The position numbers were made by a program, and so were the translations under genes. From contig PLNW01000136.1 in assembly GCA_003142855.1 (NCBI GenBank), positions 1 through 64,000 on the forward strand: a DNA stretch of 64,000 bases. Reading direction: 5' to 3'. Positions 8,689 through 17,898 of the stretch are shown here, piece by piece. Under the pieces are notes generated by a model. That model was not told where the DNA came from and ran no database searches. It saw nothing but the letters and a program-made list of their open reading frames with translations. This stretch comes from Myxococcales bacterium (GTDB lineage: Bacteria; Myxococcota_A; Polyangia; Fen-1088). Each line of letters begins with the position of its first letter. Position 1 is the stretch's first letter.

Positions 8689-10542
8689 ATGCGGAACGCG
8701 CCCGCCAAGAAGAAGCCCAGGCCATCGGGCCGGGCTGCAGCCAAAGGCGGCGACCGCGCGCCACCGGCGCCGGCGCCCGAGTCGCGTTGGATCGCGCTCG
8801 GCTGGTGGCCCGCTGTCATCTTGACCTGCTGGTCCTTTGGTTTCACCACCATGCAGGGCTCGGATCTTTGGTGGCACATGGCCGGCGGTCGCTGGATCGT
8901 GCAGACCCACACTCTCCACTTCACCGATCCCTTTTCCTTCACCTGCCACGGCCATCCCTGGTTCCATCCCGAATGGCTGTCGGACATCGTCTTCTACACC
9001 TGGGCCAAGCTGTTCAGCCCAGCTGGCTTGGTCTGGTGGAAATGGGGCATGCTGGTCGCCACTTTCGGCCTGCTCTTTCGTCTGCTGCGGCAGATCAGCG
9101 GCCGCTCGGGAAGCGCCTACCTGGCGGTGCTGGCCGCCATCGCCGTGGGAGCGCCCTTCTTCGACATCCGCCCCCAGCTCTACACCTTCCTGGGCTTTGT
9201 CCTGGTTCTGTCTTTCGCGCTTCCCTTGTCGCGCAGGCTGTGGATCCTTCCCCTGGTCTTCCTGCTGTGGGCGAACCTGCACAGCGGTTTCATGCTCGGC
9301 CTAGTCACCGTCGCGGCGGTGCTGGCCATTTCGTTCTTCTACCGCCAAACTCCCCGGCGGGCGCTGTTCCTGGGACTGGCCTGCCTGCTTGCCTGTTTCG
9401 TCAATGGCAACGGGAGCGACGCTCTACTCTGGCCCATCCGATTTGCCCAGGACAGCAATTCGCCTTTTCTGCGCATAGCCGAGTGGTTGCCCCCCTGGGA
9501 GCCGGGAGGCATCCGAAGCAGCCTCTACTACCCTTCGATTGCTGCCTTTGTCGTGTCTCTGGTGATAGTGCTGGGTTCGGGCACCTACCGAAGACAGCCC
9601 CGCCTAACCCTGTCCAGCATAGCCATCGGGCTGGTCACCCTCGTCCTGTCCATCAGAAGCCGCCGCTTCATCCCTCTCTTCGGCATCGCGCAGAGTCTGC
9701 TGCTGGCTCCGGCGCTGGCGGTGGTGTTTTCGTCGCTGCGCTCACGCCTGGTGCGCCGTCTGCCCTGGCTCGACCGACCCCGCGTCTGGTCCGTTGCCCT
9801 GCCGGTCGCGGCCCTGGTGTGGGGCGGCTGGCAACTGGCACCTTATCCCCTTTCGCGCAACGCTTTCCTCTACCTGACCGCCGAGGACACCTTCCCCGTG
9901 GAGACGATGAATCTCATCGAGGCCAACCACATCGAGGGCAAGGTCTTCAACTTCTACAACTGGGGTGGCTACATCGACTTGCGAACCCAGGGACGCCTGC
10001 AGGTCTTCATCGACGGCCGCGCCGGAACGGCGTTTGACGAAAAAACCTACCGGCAGTACCTGGCGGTGCTGGGCATGTACAACCGATGGGAGGAAGTGGT
10101 GTGGGCCTCGGGCGCGGATTATGTGCTGTGGCCGCAACACAGCCCGAAACAGATCGAACAGCTTCGCAAGTCCGGGCGCTGGCGCGTGCTCTACTTCGAC
10201 CACGTGGCGACCTTACTGGTCCGCGCGGAACGCCCCCAGGCAGACGCGCCGGTGCCCACGCCCGATTCGCCCTGGCGGGACCTGGCTTTGGGCTGGTCGA
10301 GCATGCGCAGCCGCGACTACCTCACCGCCGCAGGCCAGTTCGAGCGAGCCCTGCAACGCATGCCCAACCTGCGCGCGGCCTGTGAAGGACTCGCCGACGC
10401 GCAATCTCTGTCGGGCCGACTGGCCGAGGCCGAAGGCACGGTCGACCGTTGTCAGCGCATGTTCCCGGATCCGGGGCGCCGCGAGCAGCTCCGCGGAGTC
10501 TTCGAGAAACGGGCCCGTACTTCCAGCGGTCCCAGACCGTAG
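8689..10542 (+). CDS. Polytopic membrane protein with C-terminal TPR-like tail
   Basis: A 617-residue protein. A Lys/Pro/Ala-rich cytoplasmic start (about 30 residues) leads into about ten membrane segments. The conserved-looking loop after helix 1, GSDLWWHMAGGRWI then FSFTCHGHPWFHPEWLSD, is rich in His, Trp and acidic residues, as in GT-C type glycosyltransferases and related uncharacterised membrane proteins. The soluble C-terminal part (from about residue 395) includes FNFYNWGGYIDLRT and then helix repeats resembling TPRs (GQFERALQRMPNLRAACEGL). A role in lipid-linked sugar transfer is possible but unproved. It precedes glgC by 60 bases and may be co-transcribed. Confidence 0.7.
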   Translation: MRNAPAKKKPRPSGRAAAKGGDRAPPAPAPESRWIALGWWPAVILTCWSFGFTTMQGSDLWWHMAGGRWIVQTHTLHFTDPFSFTCHGHPWFHPEWLSDIVFYTWAKLFSPAGLVWWKWGMLVATFGLLFRLLRQISGRSGSAYLAVLAAIAVGAPFFDIRPQLYTFLGFVLVLSFALPLSRRLWILPLVFLLWANLHSGFMLGLVTVAAVLAISFFYRQTPRRALFLGLACLLACFVNGNGSDALLWPIRFAQDSNSPFLRIAEWLPPWEPGGIRSSLYYPSIAAFVVSLVIVLGSGTYRRQPRLTLSSIAIGLVTLVLSIRSRRFIPLFGIAQSLLLAPALAVVFSSLRSRLVRRLPWLDRPRVWSVALPVAALVWGGWQLAPYPLSRNAFLYLTAEDTFPVETMNLIEANHIEGKVFNFYNWGGYIDLRTQGRLQVFIDGRAGTAFDEKTYRQYLAVLGMYNRWEEVVWASGADYVLWPQHSPKQIEQLRKSGRWRVLYFDHVATLLVRAERPQADAPVPTPDSPWRDLALGWSSMRSRDYLTAAGQFERALQRMPNLRAACEGLADAQSLSGRLAEAEGTVDRCQRMFPDPGRREQLRGVFEKRARTSSGPRP

Positions 10543-10603
10543 CGGGGGACGAGATCGCGCGAAAAGTGCGACCTCGTCAGTTTGTGCGGTAGATCTTCCC
10601 GCA

Positions 10604-11857
10604 ATGGACGACGTATTGGCAATCATCCTGGGAGGCGGACGCGGGACGCGCCTGTTTCCCCTCACGCTCAGGCGCTCGAAGCCGGCGGTTCCCATCGGCG
10701 GCAAGTATCGCCTCATCGACATCCCCATCAGCAACTGCCTGAACGCGGGACTGCGGCACATGTTCGTGCTCACTCAGTTCAACTCGGAAAGCCTCAACAC
10801 ACACATCGCCATGACCTACAAGTTCGACGTGTTCTCGTCGGGCTTCGTGACCGTGCTGGCGGCCGAGCAAACCGAAGAAGGCGGCGACTGGTTCCAAGGG
10901 ACAGCCGATGCGGTTCGCCAGGGACTGCGCCATATGCGGCGACGATCCGCGCGCGACCTGATGATCCTGTCGGGCGACCAGCTCTACAGCATGGACTTCC
11001 GCCAGATGCTGCGCACCCACCGCGACAGCAACGCCGACGCGACCGTGGCGGTGATCCCCGTGGCCGAGGACCAGGCCAGCGGCTTCGGCATCCTCAAGAT
11101 GGACGCCAGTGGCCGCATCGTGCACTTCGACGAGAAGCCAGCGCGCGAACGACTGCCGGCCCTCTCCTCCGACATCCCCGGTCATGGGCCGGGGTACCTG
11201 GCCTCGATGGGCATCTACATTTTCCGGCGGGAAATCTTGGAGGAGGCAGTTTCCAATCCGCAGCTGGTTGACTTCGGCCGCCACGTCATCCCTCATGCAG
11301 TGCCGCGCCAACGCGTGCACGCCTACGTCTATCGCGGCTACTGGGAAGATGTCGGGACCATCTCGTCCTACTTCCAGGCCAACTTGGCGCTGTGCCAGCC
11401 GATTCCGCCGTTTGATTTTTACGACGGCGCCCGCCCGGTCTACACCAACCCGCGCTTTCTGCCGGCCTCGAAGCTAGAGCACTGCACGGTCCACAACGCC
11501 CTCATCTCCGAGGGCTGTCTTCTGCAAGGAGCGGACATCGACCGCGCCGTCATCGGCATTCGCAGCCGCATCGGCAAGAACGCCCGCATCCGCAACAGCT
11601 TGCTCATCGGCGCCGATAGCTATGAAACCTTGGACGAGATGCGCGCCAGCCAGGCCCAGGGCATTCCGCCGGTCGGCATCGGCTCGGACTCGATCATCGA
11701 GGGCGCCATCATCGACAAGAATGCGCGCATCGGCCGCGGCGTCCACATCGTCAACCAGGCCGGGGTCAAAGAGAAGGATGGAGACGGCTATTTCATCCGC
11801 GAGGGAATCGTGGTCGTTCCCAAGAATGGTATCGTCCCCGACGGCAGCGTCATCTAG
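10604..11857 (+). CDS. glgC: Glucose-1-phosphate adenylyltransferase (ADP-glucose synthase)
   Basis: A 417-residue enzyme making ADP-glucose from glucose 1-phosphate and ATP, the committed step of bacterial glycogen synthesis. It opens with MDDVLAIILGGGRGTRLFPL, the nucleotide-binding signature of sugar nucleotidyltransferases. KPAVPIGGKYRLIDIPISN, GTADAVRQ, LSGDQLY, and FDEKP with YLASMGIYIF all match GlgC. The C-terminal left-handed beta-helix (ISEGCLLQGADIDRAVIG, then SIIEGAIIDKNARIG) is present. Full length for the family, and allosterically regulated in known members. The start is the first Met of the conserved block. The oxidoreductase gene follows after 13 bases. No other glycogen genes are in the window. 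Confidence 0.95.
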   Translation: MDDVLAIILGGGRGTRLFPLTLRRSKPAVPIGGKYRLIDIPISNCLNAGLRHMFVLTQFNSESLNTHIAMTYKFDVFSSGFVTVLAAEQTEEGGDWFQGTADAVRQGLRHMRRRSARDLMILSGDQLYSMDFRQMLRTHRDSNADATVAVIPVAEDQASGFGILKMDASGRIVHFDEKPARERLPALSSDIPGHGPGYLASMGIYIFRREILEEAVSNPQLVDFGRHVIPHAVPRQRVHAYVYRGYWEDVGTISSYFQANLALCQPIPPFDFYDGARPVYTNPRFLPASKLEHCTVHNALISEGCLLQGADIDRAVIGIRSRIGKNARIRNSLLIGADSYETLDEMRASQAQGIPPVGIGSDSIIEGAIIDKNARIGRGVHIVNQAGVKEKDGDGYFIREGIVVVPKNGIVPDGSVI

Positions 11858-11870
11858 AGAGGCGCACACC

Positions 11871-12875
11871 ATGTTTCGCTTCGGCGTTTTCAGCACCTCC
11901 CACTTCGCGCTCACGCGCATGATTCCCTCGATGCTGGCGGGACGCGACATCAGCGTGGCGGCCATCGCATCCCGCGACGGCAAGCGGGCCGCGCAGGCGG
12001 CACGTTCATTGGGAGTGCCCAAGAGCTACGACTCCTACGAGGCTCTGCTGGCTGATCCCGATGTCGACGCCGTGTACAACCCGCTGCCCAACCATCTGCA
12101 TGTGCCATGGTCGGAGTGCGCGGCTGCGGCCGGCAAGCATGTCCTGTGCGAAAAGCCAATCGCGCTCGACGCTGCACAAGCCCGCACGCTGATGGCCGCT
12201 CGCGATCGCTACCGCGTGCTCATCTGCGAAGCCGCCATGGTGCGCGTTCAGCCGCGCTGGCTGGCTGTGCGCGATCTGCTTGGGCAAAAAGCCATCGGCG
12301 AACTGCGCGCCTTTGTCGGGACGTTCGGCTACCGGCTCGGCTCGCGTGACAACGTCCGCTACGACCCGGCCATGGGCGGCGGGGTCCTGCTCGACACCGG
12401 GTTCTATCCCGTCACCATGAGCCGCTTCTGCTTCGACCACGAGCCCATCGCCGTCACGGCCCGGGCCGAGCGTGACCCGGACCGGGGTGTGGACCGCCTG
12501 ACCAGCGCGATCCTGGAGTTTCCGCAGGGTCACGCGATCTTCACCGTTGGCATGGAGACCTTCCCGGTGCAACGGGCCCAGCTCATTGGCACCGGCGGCC
12601 ACATGGAAATTGTCAATCCCTGGAACCCGCCCGGCAACTCCCCCTCGGAGATCGTGGTCAACACCAGTTCAAGCCTGGAAGAGCCGACACCTCGACCTCT
12701 GTCGTTCGATCCCGTGGACCAGTACACCCTCCTGGCCGAGCACTTTGCGCGTGCCGCAAAGACCGGTGGGCTCGGCCCCGTTCCTCTCGAGGATTCGATC
12801 AAGAACATGGCGGTCTTGGATGCGCTCCAACGATCGGCCGCCAGCGGGCGCGCTGAGCCGGTTGAGTGCATCTGA
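11871..12875 (+). CDS. Gfo/Idh/MocA-family NAD(P)-dependent oxidoreductase
   Basis: A 334-residue two-domain dehydrogenase. The N-terminal Rossmann fold begins MFRFGVFSTSHFALTRMIP and contains NPLPNHLH and the catalytic-site signature CEKPIALD, whose Lys is the usual active-site residue. The C-terminal alpha/beta domain has GGGVLLDTGFYPVTMSRF, where the Asp-x-Gly-x-Tyr arrangement parallels the catalytic DxxxH region. Members oxidise or reduce sugars and inositols with bound NAD(P). The substrate is not predictable; xylose and glucose-fructose oxidoreductases are the closest-looking kinds. AGAGAGG lies about eight bases before the ATG. It probably shares a transcript with glgC. Confidence 0.9.
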   Translation: MFRFGVFSTSHFALTRMIPSMLAGRDISVAAIASRDGKRAAQAARSLGVPKSYDSYEALLADPDVDAVYNPLPNHLHVPWSECAAAAGKHVLCEKPIALDAAQARTLMAARDRYRVLICEAAMVRVQPRWLAVRDLLGQKAIGELRAFVGTFGYRLGSRDNVRYDPAMGGGVLLDTGFYPVTMSRFCFDHEPIAVTARAERDPDRGVDRLTSAILEFPQGHAIFTVGMETFPVQRAQLIGTGGHMEIVNPWNPPGNSPSEIVVNTSSSLEEPTPRPLSFDPVDQYTLLAEHFARAAKTGGLGPVPLEDSIKNMAVLDALQRSAASGRAEPVECI

Positions 12876-12921
12876 CGCGACTGATTTGACGAGGTCATTC
12901 ACCTCGGCGGCCATCCGCGGT

Positions 12922-12960
12922 CGAGAACGCAGAGCTGAGAGGGGAGGGCACAGAGCCTGA
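12922..12960. repeat. 39-bp purine-rich dispersed repeat, copy 1
   Basis: A purine-rich stretch (core CAGAG, TGAGAGGGGAG, CAGAG) that recurs with roughly 80 percent identity at 29291-29329. Both copies lie between genes. Function unknown. Confidence 0.55.
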
Positions 12961-13025
12961 GGCCCCTGATTTTCTCAAGCTCGTGCCATGCTACACTCTT
13001 GTCCCGTGCATCCCGGCGTGAGAGG

Positions 13026-13202
13026 AACTGCACTTGGTATGCCCTGCTCCACCCCGACTAGTTCCGCCAGACGGCTGCCGCGGCCCTCACCTTCAACGGT
13101 GACAAGGCACACTTCGACAAGGCGGGCGCCACTCAGATGGCCCAGCTTGCCGCGCAAGAGCTGACCCGCATCGGCAGTCCTTTGGCAGCCTATTTGAAGT
13201 AG
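13026..13202 (+). pseudogene. C-terminal remnant of an SGNH/rhamnogalacturonan-acetylesterase-like protein
   Basis: Reading the plus strand up to the TAG at 13200-13202 gives TFNGDKAHFDKAGATQMAQL followed by AAQELTRIGSPLAAYLK. This closely resembles the end of GDSL/SGNH esterases of the rhamnogalacturonan acetylesterase type, where the Asp-x-x-His block carries catalytic residues and the protein ends in a PLAxYLK-like tail. Here the Asp-to-His spacing appears altered (DKAHFD). There is no start codon, and an in-frame TAG at 13059-13061 separates it from a further open stretch ending WYALLHPD. The rest of the gene is missing, so this is a decayed fragment. It ends exactly where the convergent membrane protein gene ends. 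Confidence 0.55.
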
Positions 13203-15503
13203 CTACCGCCGCCGGTGACGACGGTGACTGCGGCTGCGCGCTCCTTGTCCGGGCTTCTCCTGCTCGGCCGATTCCGCTTCTGGCCCGTCGGAGGCAAAGG
13301 CAATCGCGGTTGCGCCGGCTGCGGCCAGACGGCGCTTGCTGAAGAATTCCCAGGTGATGGCGACGAACGCGATGAGCGTGGCCACTGACATCAGGGTGTA
13401 TTTCTCGTCGAGCCAGGTGGGCATACCGTTGATCGGTGCCCAGGCCACGAACTGGGTGACGGCCGTGAGCAGCAACAGCCGCTGGGCCAGCCGCTCACTT
13501 TTCACGCACAGCAAGGCCACGACAATGATGAAGGAGTAGTAGTAGCAGGTCAGCTCGACCCCAAAAGGAATGAAGGTCGCCGACAACGCCAAGGCAGCCC
13601 AAGGTTCGGCCTGGCGCACGGCCAAACCGAGCAGCACCAGGAAGGCGGCCACCGCGACAAAGTACACCGGCTTCGCCCGTCGGAAACTGTCCAGCCGCGC
13701 CTGTTTCCACGCCGCCCAGGGATCGGTCGCCCCCACACGCTCCATCTTGCGCCCGACCTCCGAAGGACGATACGCCACCACCGTGCGCAAGCCCATGTTG
13801 TTGGTCAGCGCTGTCCCCGAGTGCTTCATCGTGTTGCGTACGAATTCCTGGTAGGTGTCGGTGCGCCCGACCACCGCCATGCCCGCCGGAATCAGCAAAG
13901 CCGCGCCCAAGGCAGCGCCGACAAAGAAGCGCGTGTAGACCGGGGGAAGTTTGCGATGCCGGACAACGTGATAGCCGGCAGCCAACACGGGCGCGACGAA
14001 CAGGAATATCGGGAAGATGCGCAGCAGGGTCGAGTACGCCAGCGCCAGTCCCGCCGTCATGGGGTGCTGCTTCTTGAGCAGGCACACGCTCGCGATCATC
14101 CAGAAGAGCCAGTCCCAGCGCAGAAACGAGCCCCCGGTCCAATAGAATCGCGAGGGGAAATTGGTGGCAAGAACCAAAAGGGCCACCGCCAACACTCGCC
14201 ACCCAAACGCCCACGCAATTACCAAACACCCGGCCGTCAGATAGACCGAATCCAGCGAATTCAAGATGTAGATCTGGGTCTTGCTGGCAGGCGCCAGGTT
14301 AGCGAGCAGCGAGCCCGCGATGTTCCACACCGGGGTGCCGTTGAAGCCATGGTCGGCCTGGGCGTCGTCCCAGCGGCGCGCATTCTCCAAGGTGCGGAAG
14401 TAGGCCAGGTCGTGGTGAAACGACTGCCAGCGATCGGGCGTGAAGTGCTGCTTGCAGCGCTCGGGATGCGCCAATATGTCGGCGGTGGTTTCCAGAATAT
14501 TGGTGCGCAGGTTGGTGAGCTTGCGCAGCTCCACCCGACGCCGCAGCGCCGGCAGCTCGGAATCGGCCACCGCCACGCACTCGTACAGTCGGTCGTAGCT
14601 CAGCTCGCGCGAGTACTTCGACCCGATGTAGTAGTGAAACGTGTCCCAGCCGTGAATGAAGTTAGGGAAGTGGAAGGAACCGAAGTTGAAATAGGTCAGA
14701 AATGCGACCAGTCCCAGCACCGCCAGGATGGCCCGGCGCACTTTCCCCCTCACCCGACTGAGCCCAAGCGCCGTGGCCACTCTTTGCACAAAGCGAACGA
14801 GCGAATCCACCATGCCAGGGGCTTCCTTGGGCTCGATGGCTGCGCCTCGTGACACCCATTGGTCCCACCACAGGAAGAGCAGCCCCAGCAGGGCCAGCAC
14901 CAGCTCCCAGCGAGCGCTGGAAATGTCGTCCCAGTAGACCTTGGCCACCACGGCGGGCGGCGCATCCACTACCCGCATCCGGGCCGGGAACGGCATGGGC
15001 CTCTGGCAGTAGGCCGCGACCTCGGAAACCGAGTACGAGGCGTCGCCCACGCCCTCGCCCACGCGCAGGTAGCGCAGCGCCACGCCTCCGGTCTCGATGG
15101 TGCGCAGGCGCAGGCCGTGGTCGGGCACCGGATCGATGTGTCCCAGCACGCGGTAGTTGTTACCGTCGAGCGAGCCCCATGCGGTGTAGGTGTCGTTGGC
15201 GTCAGCCTGGATGGCCAATACGTTGACGGTGGTGGCCGCGCCCAGATCCCAAGTCACGGTCGACGCACCGGTGTCGAATATCACCGCCGGCGGGGCGTCC
15301 CATGCGGCGCCCTCGGGCGCCACGGTCTCGTCGGTGAGCAGGGCGAGATCGCGGCGCGTGTCCTGCCAACTGACGGGGCGCCGTCCCGACAGCAAGTTTC
15401 CCGCGGGACAGACCGCCAGCGCTGAATAGTCCTCTGCCCGCGCCGCGGGCGCTGCGAGAGCGCCGGCTAGCAACGGCAGCAGGACGCAAAGGACGCGCGA
15501 CAT
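13203..15503 (-). CDS. Exported discoidin-like domain fused to a polytopic membrane protein
   Basis: A 766-residue protein. A signal peptide (VLCVLLPLLAGALAAPAARA) is followed by a beta-rich domain to about residue 170 resembling F5/8 type C (discoidin) modules: WDLGAATTVNVLAIQADAND, then AWGSLDGNNYRVLG and LRYLRVGE. About ten membrane helices follow, with large loops between (for example NFIHGWDTFHYYIGSKY after one helix). The tail is basic (SHRRHRRR). The layout suggests a GT-C-like or lipid-linked sugar enzyme with a carbohydrate-binding head, but no catalytic signature was recognised. It lies seven bases downstream of the CDP-alcohol transferase on the same strand, hence probably co-transcribed and perhaps acting on membrane lipids or glycans. 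Confidence 0.7.
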   Translation of the reverse strand: MSRVLCVLLPLLAGALAAPAARAEDYSALAVCPAGNLLSGRRPVSWQDTRRDLALLTDETVAPEGAAWDAPPAVIFDTGASTVTWDLGAATTVNVLAIQADANDTYTAWGSLDGNNYRVLGHIDPVPDHGLRLRTIETGGVALRYLRVGEGVGDASYSVSEVAAYCQRPMPFPARMRVVDAPPAVVAKVYWDDISSARWELVLALLGLLFLWWDQWVSRGAAIEPKEAPGMVDSLVRFVQRVATALGLSRVRGKVRRAILAVLGLVAFLTYFNFGSFHFPNFIHGWDTFHYYIGSKYSRELSYDRLYECVAVADSELPALRRRVELRKLTNLRTNILETTADILAHPERCKQHFTPDRWQSFHHDLAYFRTLENARRWDDAQADHGFNGTPVWNIAGSLLANLAPASKTQIYILNSLDSVYLTAGCLVIAWAFGWRVLAVALLVLATNFPSRFYWTGGSFLRWDWLFWMIASVCLLKKQHPMTAGLALAYSTLLRIFPIFLFVAPVLAAGYHVVRHRKLPPVYTRFFVGAALGAALLIPAGMAVVGRTDTYQEFVRNTMKHSGTALTNNMGLRTVVAYRPSEVGRKMERVGATDPWAAWKQARLDSFRRAKPVYFVAVAAFLVLLGLAVRQAEPWAALALSATFIPFGVELTCYYYSFIIVVALLCVKSERLAQRLLLLTAVTQFVAWAPINGMPTWLDEKYTLMSVATLIAFVAITWEFFSKRRLAAAGATAIAFASDGPEAESAEQEKPGQGARSRSHRRHRRR

Positions 15504-15510
15504 TGATGTC

Positions 15511-16095
15511 TCAGTCTATCCTGTCCACTGCCTGCGCATAGCCGGTCACGAAGGCCCGCGTGTAACCCCATGCGCTCAGGTAGCTGGCCAGCAGGCCGAG
15601 TCCCATGATGAGATAGGCGGCATAGGCTAGGTACGGCTCCAGCGCGGGCGCGCAGTTCGCAATGGACAAATAGGTGGGCACGAAGCTCCACATGATCAGG
15701 TTGGACTTGGCCTTGCCCGCGAGACTGCTGGTGATGTTCATGTGCGCCGCTGCCATGAACCGCCGCAACGAGGCCACCCAAAACTCTCGCAGGAGGTACA
15801 CGCAGATGACCAGCGGCGGGAAGAAACCCTGAGCCGTGGCCATGACGATCAGGAATGACTCGAAACACAGGTCGCAGAATTGGTCGAGAATCTCGCCCAG
15901 ACGCGTGACCTGTCCGGTGCGGCGGGCGATGTAGCCATCGAGATAGTCGGTCACGCCCGCCACGGTCGACAACACGATGCCCCAACCGGGAGAAACGTAG
16001 AAGTACACCACCACGCCAAGCAGGACTAGGAAGATGCGCGATAGCGTGATGACGTTGGGCACGGTGCGGATGTCACGCCCGATGGTGGATCCCAT
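15511..16095 (-). CDS. CDP-alcohol phosphatidyltransferase (PgsA-like)
   Basis: A 194-residue integral membrane enzyme that joins a CDP-activated lipid to an alcohol. The full family motif D-x2-DG-x2-AR-x8-G-x3-D-x3-D is present at residues 50-75 (DYLDGYIARR, GEILDQFCD), preceded by VPNVITLSRI, the usual entry of phosphatidylglycerophosphate synthases. Six or so membrane segments are visible, and the length fits PgsA. The alcohol acceptor cannot be read from sequence; glycerol 3-phosphate is the default, but inositol-phosphate or another alcohol is possible. A second member of the family lies at 31068-31679. It is first in a two-gene unit with the membrane protein at 13203-15503. Confidence 0.88.
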   Translation of the reverse strand: MGSTIGRDIRTVPNVITLSRIFLVLLGVVVYFYVSPGWGIVLSTVAGVTDYLDGYIARRTGQVTRLGEILDQFCDLCFESFLIVMATAQGFFPPLVICVYLLREFWVASLRRFMAAAHMNITSSLAGKAKSNLIMWSFVPTYLSIANCAPALEPYLAYAAYLIMGLGLLASYLSAWGYTRAFVTGYAQAVDRID

Positions 16096-16161
16096 GGCAT
16101 TTGCATATCACAGATGACCGCCGATTGGCCTTTGACCACCCAGTGCCTGTAAGCTTGTCTC

Positions 16162-17487
16162 ATGTTTAGTCCGAGCACAGCGCTAGCCCTGGCCGCCTTG
16201 ATGGTCGCGGCGAATGCCTTCTTCGTCGCGTCCGAGTTCGCCATCGTCAAGATCCGACCGACCCTGGTCAAGGAACTGGTCGGACGAGGGGGCCGCCGCG
16301 CCTGGCTCCTATCAGGGATCACGGGCCATCTGGATTCGTTCCTGTCGGCCAATCAGCTCGGCATCACCCTGGCGTCTCTGGCTTTGGGCTGGCTGGGCGA
16401 GCCGGCTCTGGCCAGCCTCATCGAGCCCCATGTCGGATCCCTGGGCCGATGGACTGGAATCGCCATCCAGTCTCTGGCCCTGGGCGTGGGGTTCGTGCTC
16501 ATCAGCTTTGTGCACGCGGTGCTGGGCGAGCTGGTGCCCAAGGCCGTGGCCTTGCAGAAAACGGAGCCGGTCGCGCTGTGGGCGGCCGCACCTCTGCGCG
16601 TCTTCTATCTCTTGACCTTCCCCTTTATCTGGGCGCTGACCACGACTGCCAACCTCTTCTTGCGCCTGATGCACTTGCGGCCTGCCTCGGGGGCCGAAAT
16701 GTTGCACTCGCCCGACGAGCTGCGCCTGGTCCTGCAACACGTGGATCTGGATCCCGGCGCGCGGCGACTCATCGACCGCGTGTTCGACTACACTCATCGG
16801 GTGGCTCGCCACGTGATGACCCTGCGCCGGGATGTCGTGGTGCTGGAGGAAGGCCGGACCTTCGCCGAAAACGTGCAACTGGCCACCGCCAATCAGTACA
16901 CGCGCTATCCCTTGGTCGAGCCGGGCTCGGACAAGGTCATTGGTTATGTGCACCTGAAGGACATCGTGGCCGCGCTGGCCGCGGGTCGCACGCCCAAGCG
17001 CATGCGCGAGATCGCGCGCGAGCCTATCTACTGCTCGGAGGAGACGCCCAGCGAATGGCTGCGCCGCGAGTTCCAGCGTCGCCGGGTCCACATGGCGGTG
17101 GTACTGGGCGCAGGCAACGCCTTTCTGGGAGTCGTCACCCTGGAAGACCTCTTGGAGGAATTCGTGGGTGAGATCCAGGACGAGCAGGACGTGGGCGAGT
17201 TGCCGCCCATCATGCACGGGGCCGAGGGTCGCTTCGAAGCTGACGGCCGCCTGACGCTCGACGTGGCAGAACGAGAACTCGGTGTGATTCTGCCGCCGCT
17301 GCGTCCCGACATCGAGACCCTGGGCGCCTACGTGCAGGCCCACCTGGGCCACCCGTTGCGGCCGGGCGGCACCGTTGACCTGGGTGGATTTCGCTTCACC
17401 GCCCTGGAAATTCGCGACGGCAAGATTCGCCGACTACGCGGCGAGCCTCTGCCACATGAGGACGAAGGCGACACTCAGAAGGAGTAG
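16162..17487 (+). CDS. CNNM/CorC (HlyC)-family transporter-associated protein
   Basis: A 441-residue membrane protein with the domain order DUF21/CNNM (four membrane helices, residues about 1-190), a tandem CBS pair (about 205-335, including ENVQLATANQYTRYPL and FLGVVTLEDLLEEFVGEI), and a C-terminal CorC_HlyC domain (from about 350, with LTLDVAERELGV). Old names call these hemolysins, but characterised members act in Mg2+ (or Co2+) efflux and its regulation, with CBS domains sensing ATP/Mg. NAFFVASEFAIVK near the start is diagnostic. Complete and normal in length. A monocistronic gene, divergent from the phosphatidyltransferase and followed by a repeat element with a strong hairpin. Confidence 0.93.
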   Translation: MFSPSTALALAALMVAANAFFVASEFAIVKIRPTLVKELVGRGGRRAWLLSGITGHLDSFLSANQLGITLASLALGWLGEPALASLIEPHVGSLGRWTGIAIQSLALGVGFVLISFVHAVLGELVPKAVALQKTEPVALWAAAPLRVFYLLTFPFIWALTTTANLFLRLMHLRPASGAEMLHSPDELRLVLQHVDLDPGARRLIDRVFDYTHRVARHVMTLRRDVVVLEEGRTFAENVQLATANQYTRYPLVEPGSDKVIGYVHLKDIVAALAAGRTPKRMREIAREPIYCSEETPSEWLRREFQRRRVHMAVVLGAGNAFLGVVTLEDLLEEFVGEIQDEQDVGELPPIMHGAEGRFEADGRLTLDVAERELGVILPPLRPDIETLGAYVQAHLGHPLRPGGTVDLGGFRFTALEIRDGKIRRLRGEPLPHEDEGDTQKE

Positions 17488-17508
17488 CCGGGCGCACCTT
17501 CATCGCGT

Positions 17509-17700
17509 GGTACGCAGCCGGCTCTGCCGGCTGCGTACCATCACGGGAGGGTTTGGCGAGGCCGAGCGCGAGGGCGCGAGCGTAGCGAGCGGGTGTGGTG
17601 GGGAAGGTGCAGGTCCCGAAGTCCCCGAAGGGGGAAGCGAGCGAGGTGGCGGTGGCGGGTGGGGGGCCGAAGGGCGGAGCGAACCCTCTCAGGGTTCCCA
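17509..17700. repeat. Mosaic GC-rich intergenic element, copy A
   Basis: Fills most of the gap between the CNNM gene and the tRNA. It opens with a perfect 13-bp inverted repeat (17509-17521 and 17527-17539, loop CTCTG), which may also end transcription of the CNNM gene though no T-run follows. It contains CATCACGGGAGGG, GAGGCCGAGCG, GGTGGCGGGTGGGG and CCGAAGGGCGGAGC blocks, and ends in the palindrome AACCCTctcAGGGTT. The same blocks in the same order occur at 25266-25397 and partly at 22654-22793. It opens frames on the minus strand that are repeat translations, not genes. Confidence 0.8.
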
Positions 17701-17767
17701 ATTTGAAGCCTCGACGCGGCTTGCGAGAAGGCCGCCCCCATGTTAGACGACCGAACCGCGAACCTAC

Positions 17768-17843
<76 letters not shown>

Positions 17844-17898
17844 CCGTGGGCACTTGGCTGTTCCCGGTGTTAAGCTGGCTCGCGTCGAAGGAGACACC

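Noticed and set aside
7804-9282. A 492-codon minus-strand frame across the Nudix and membrane protein genes
   Set aside because: Spans two real plus-strand genes and their spacer; no motif, biased composition.
12669-12914. Minus-strand frame beginning MAAEVNDLVKSVASDALNRL
   Set aside because: Looks protein-like at its start but is mostly antisense to the end of the oxidoreductase gene and has no ribosome site.
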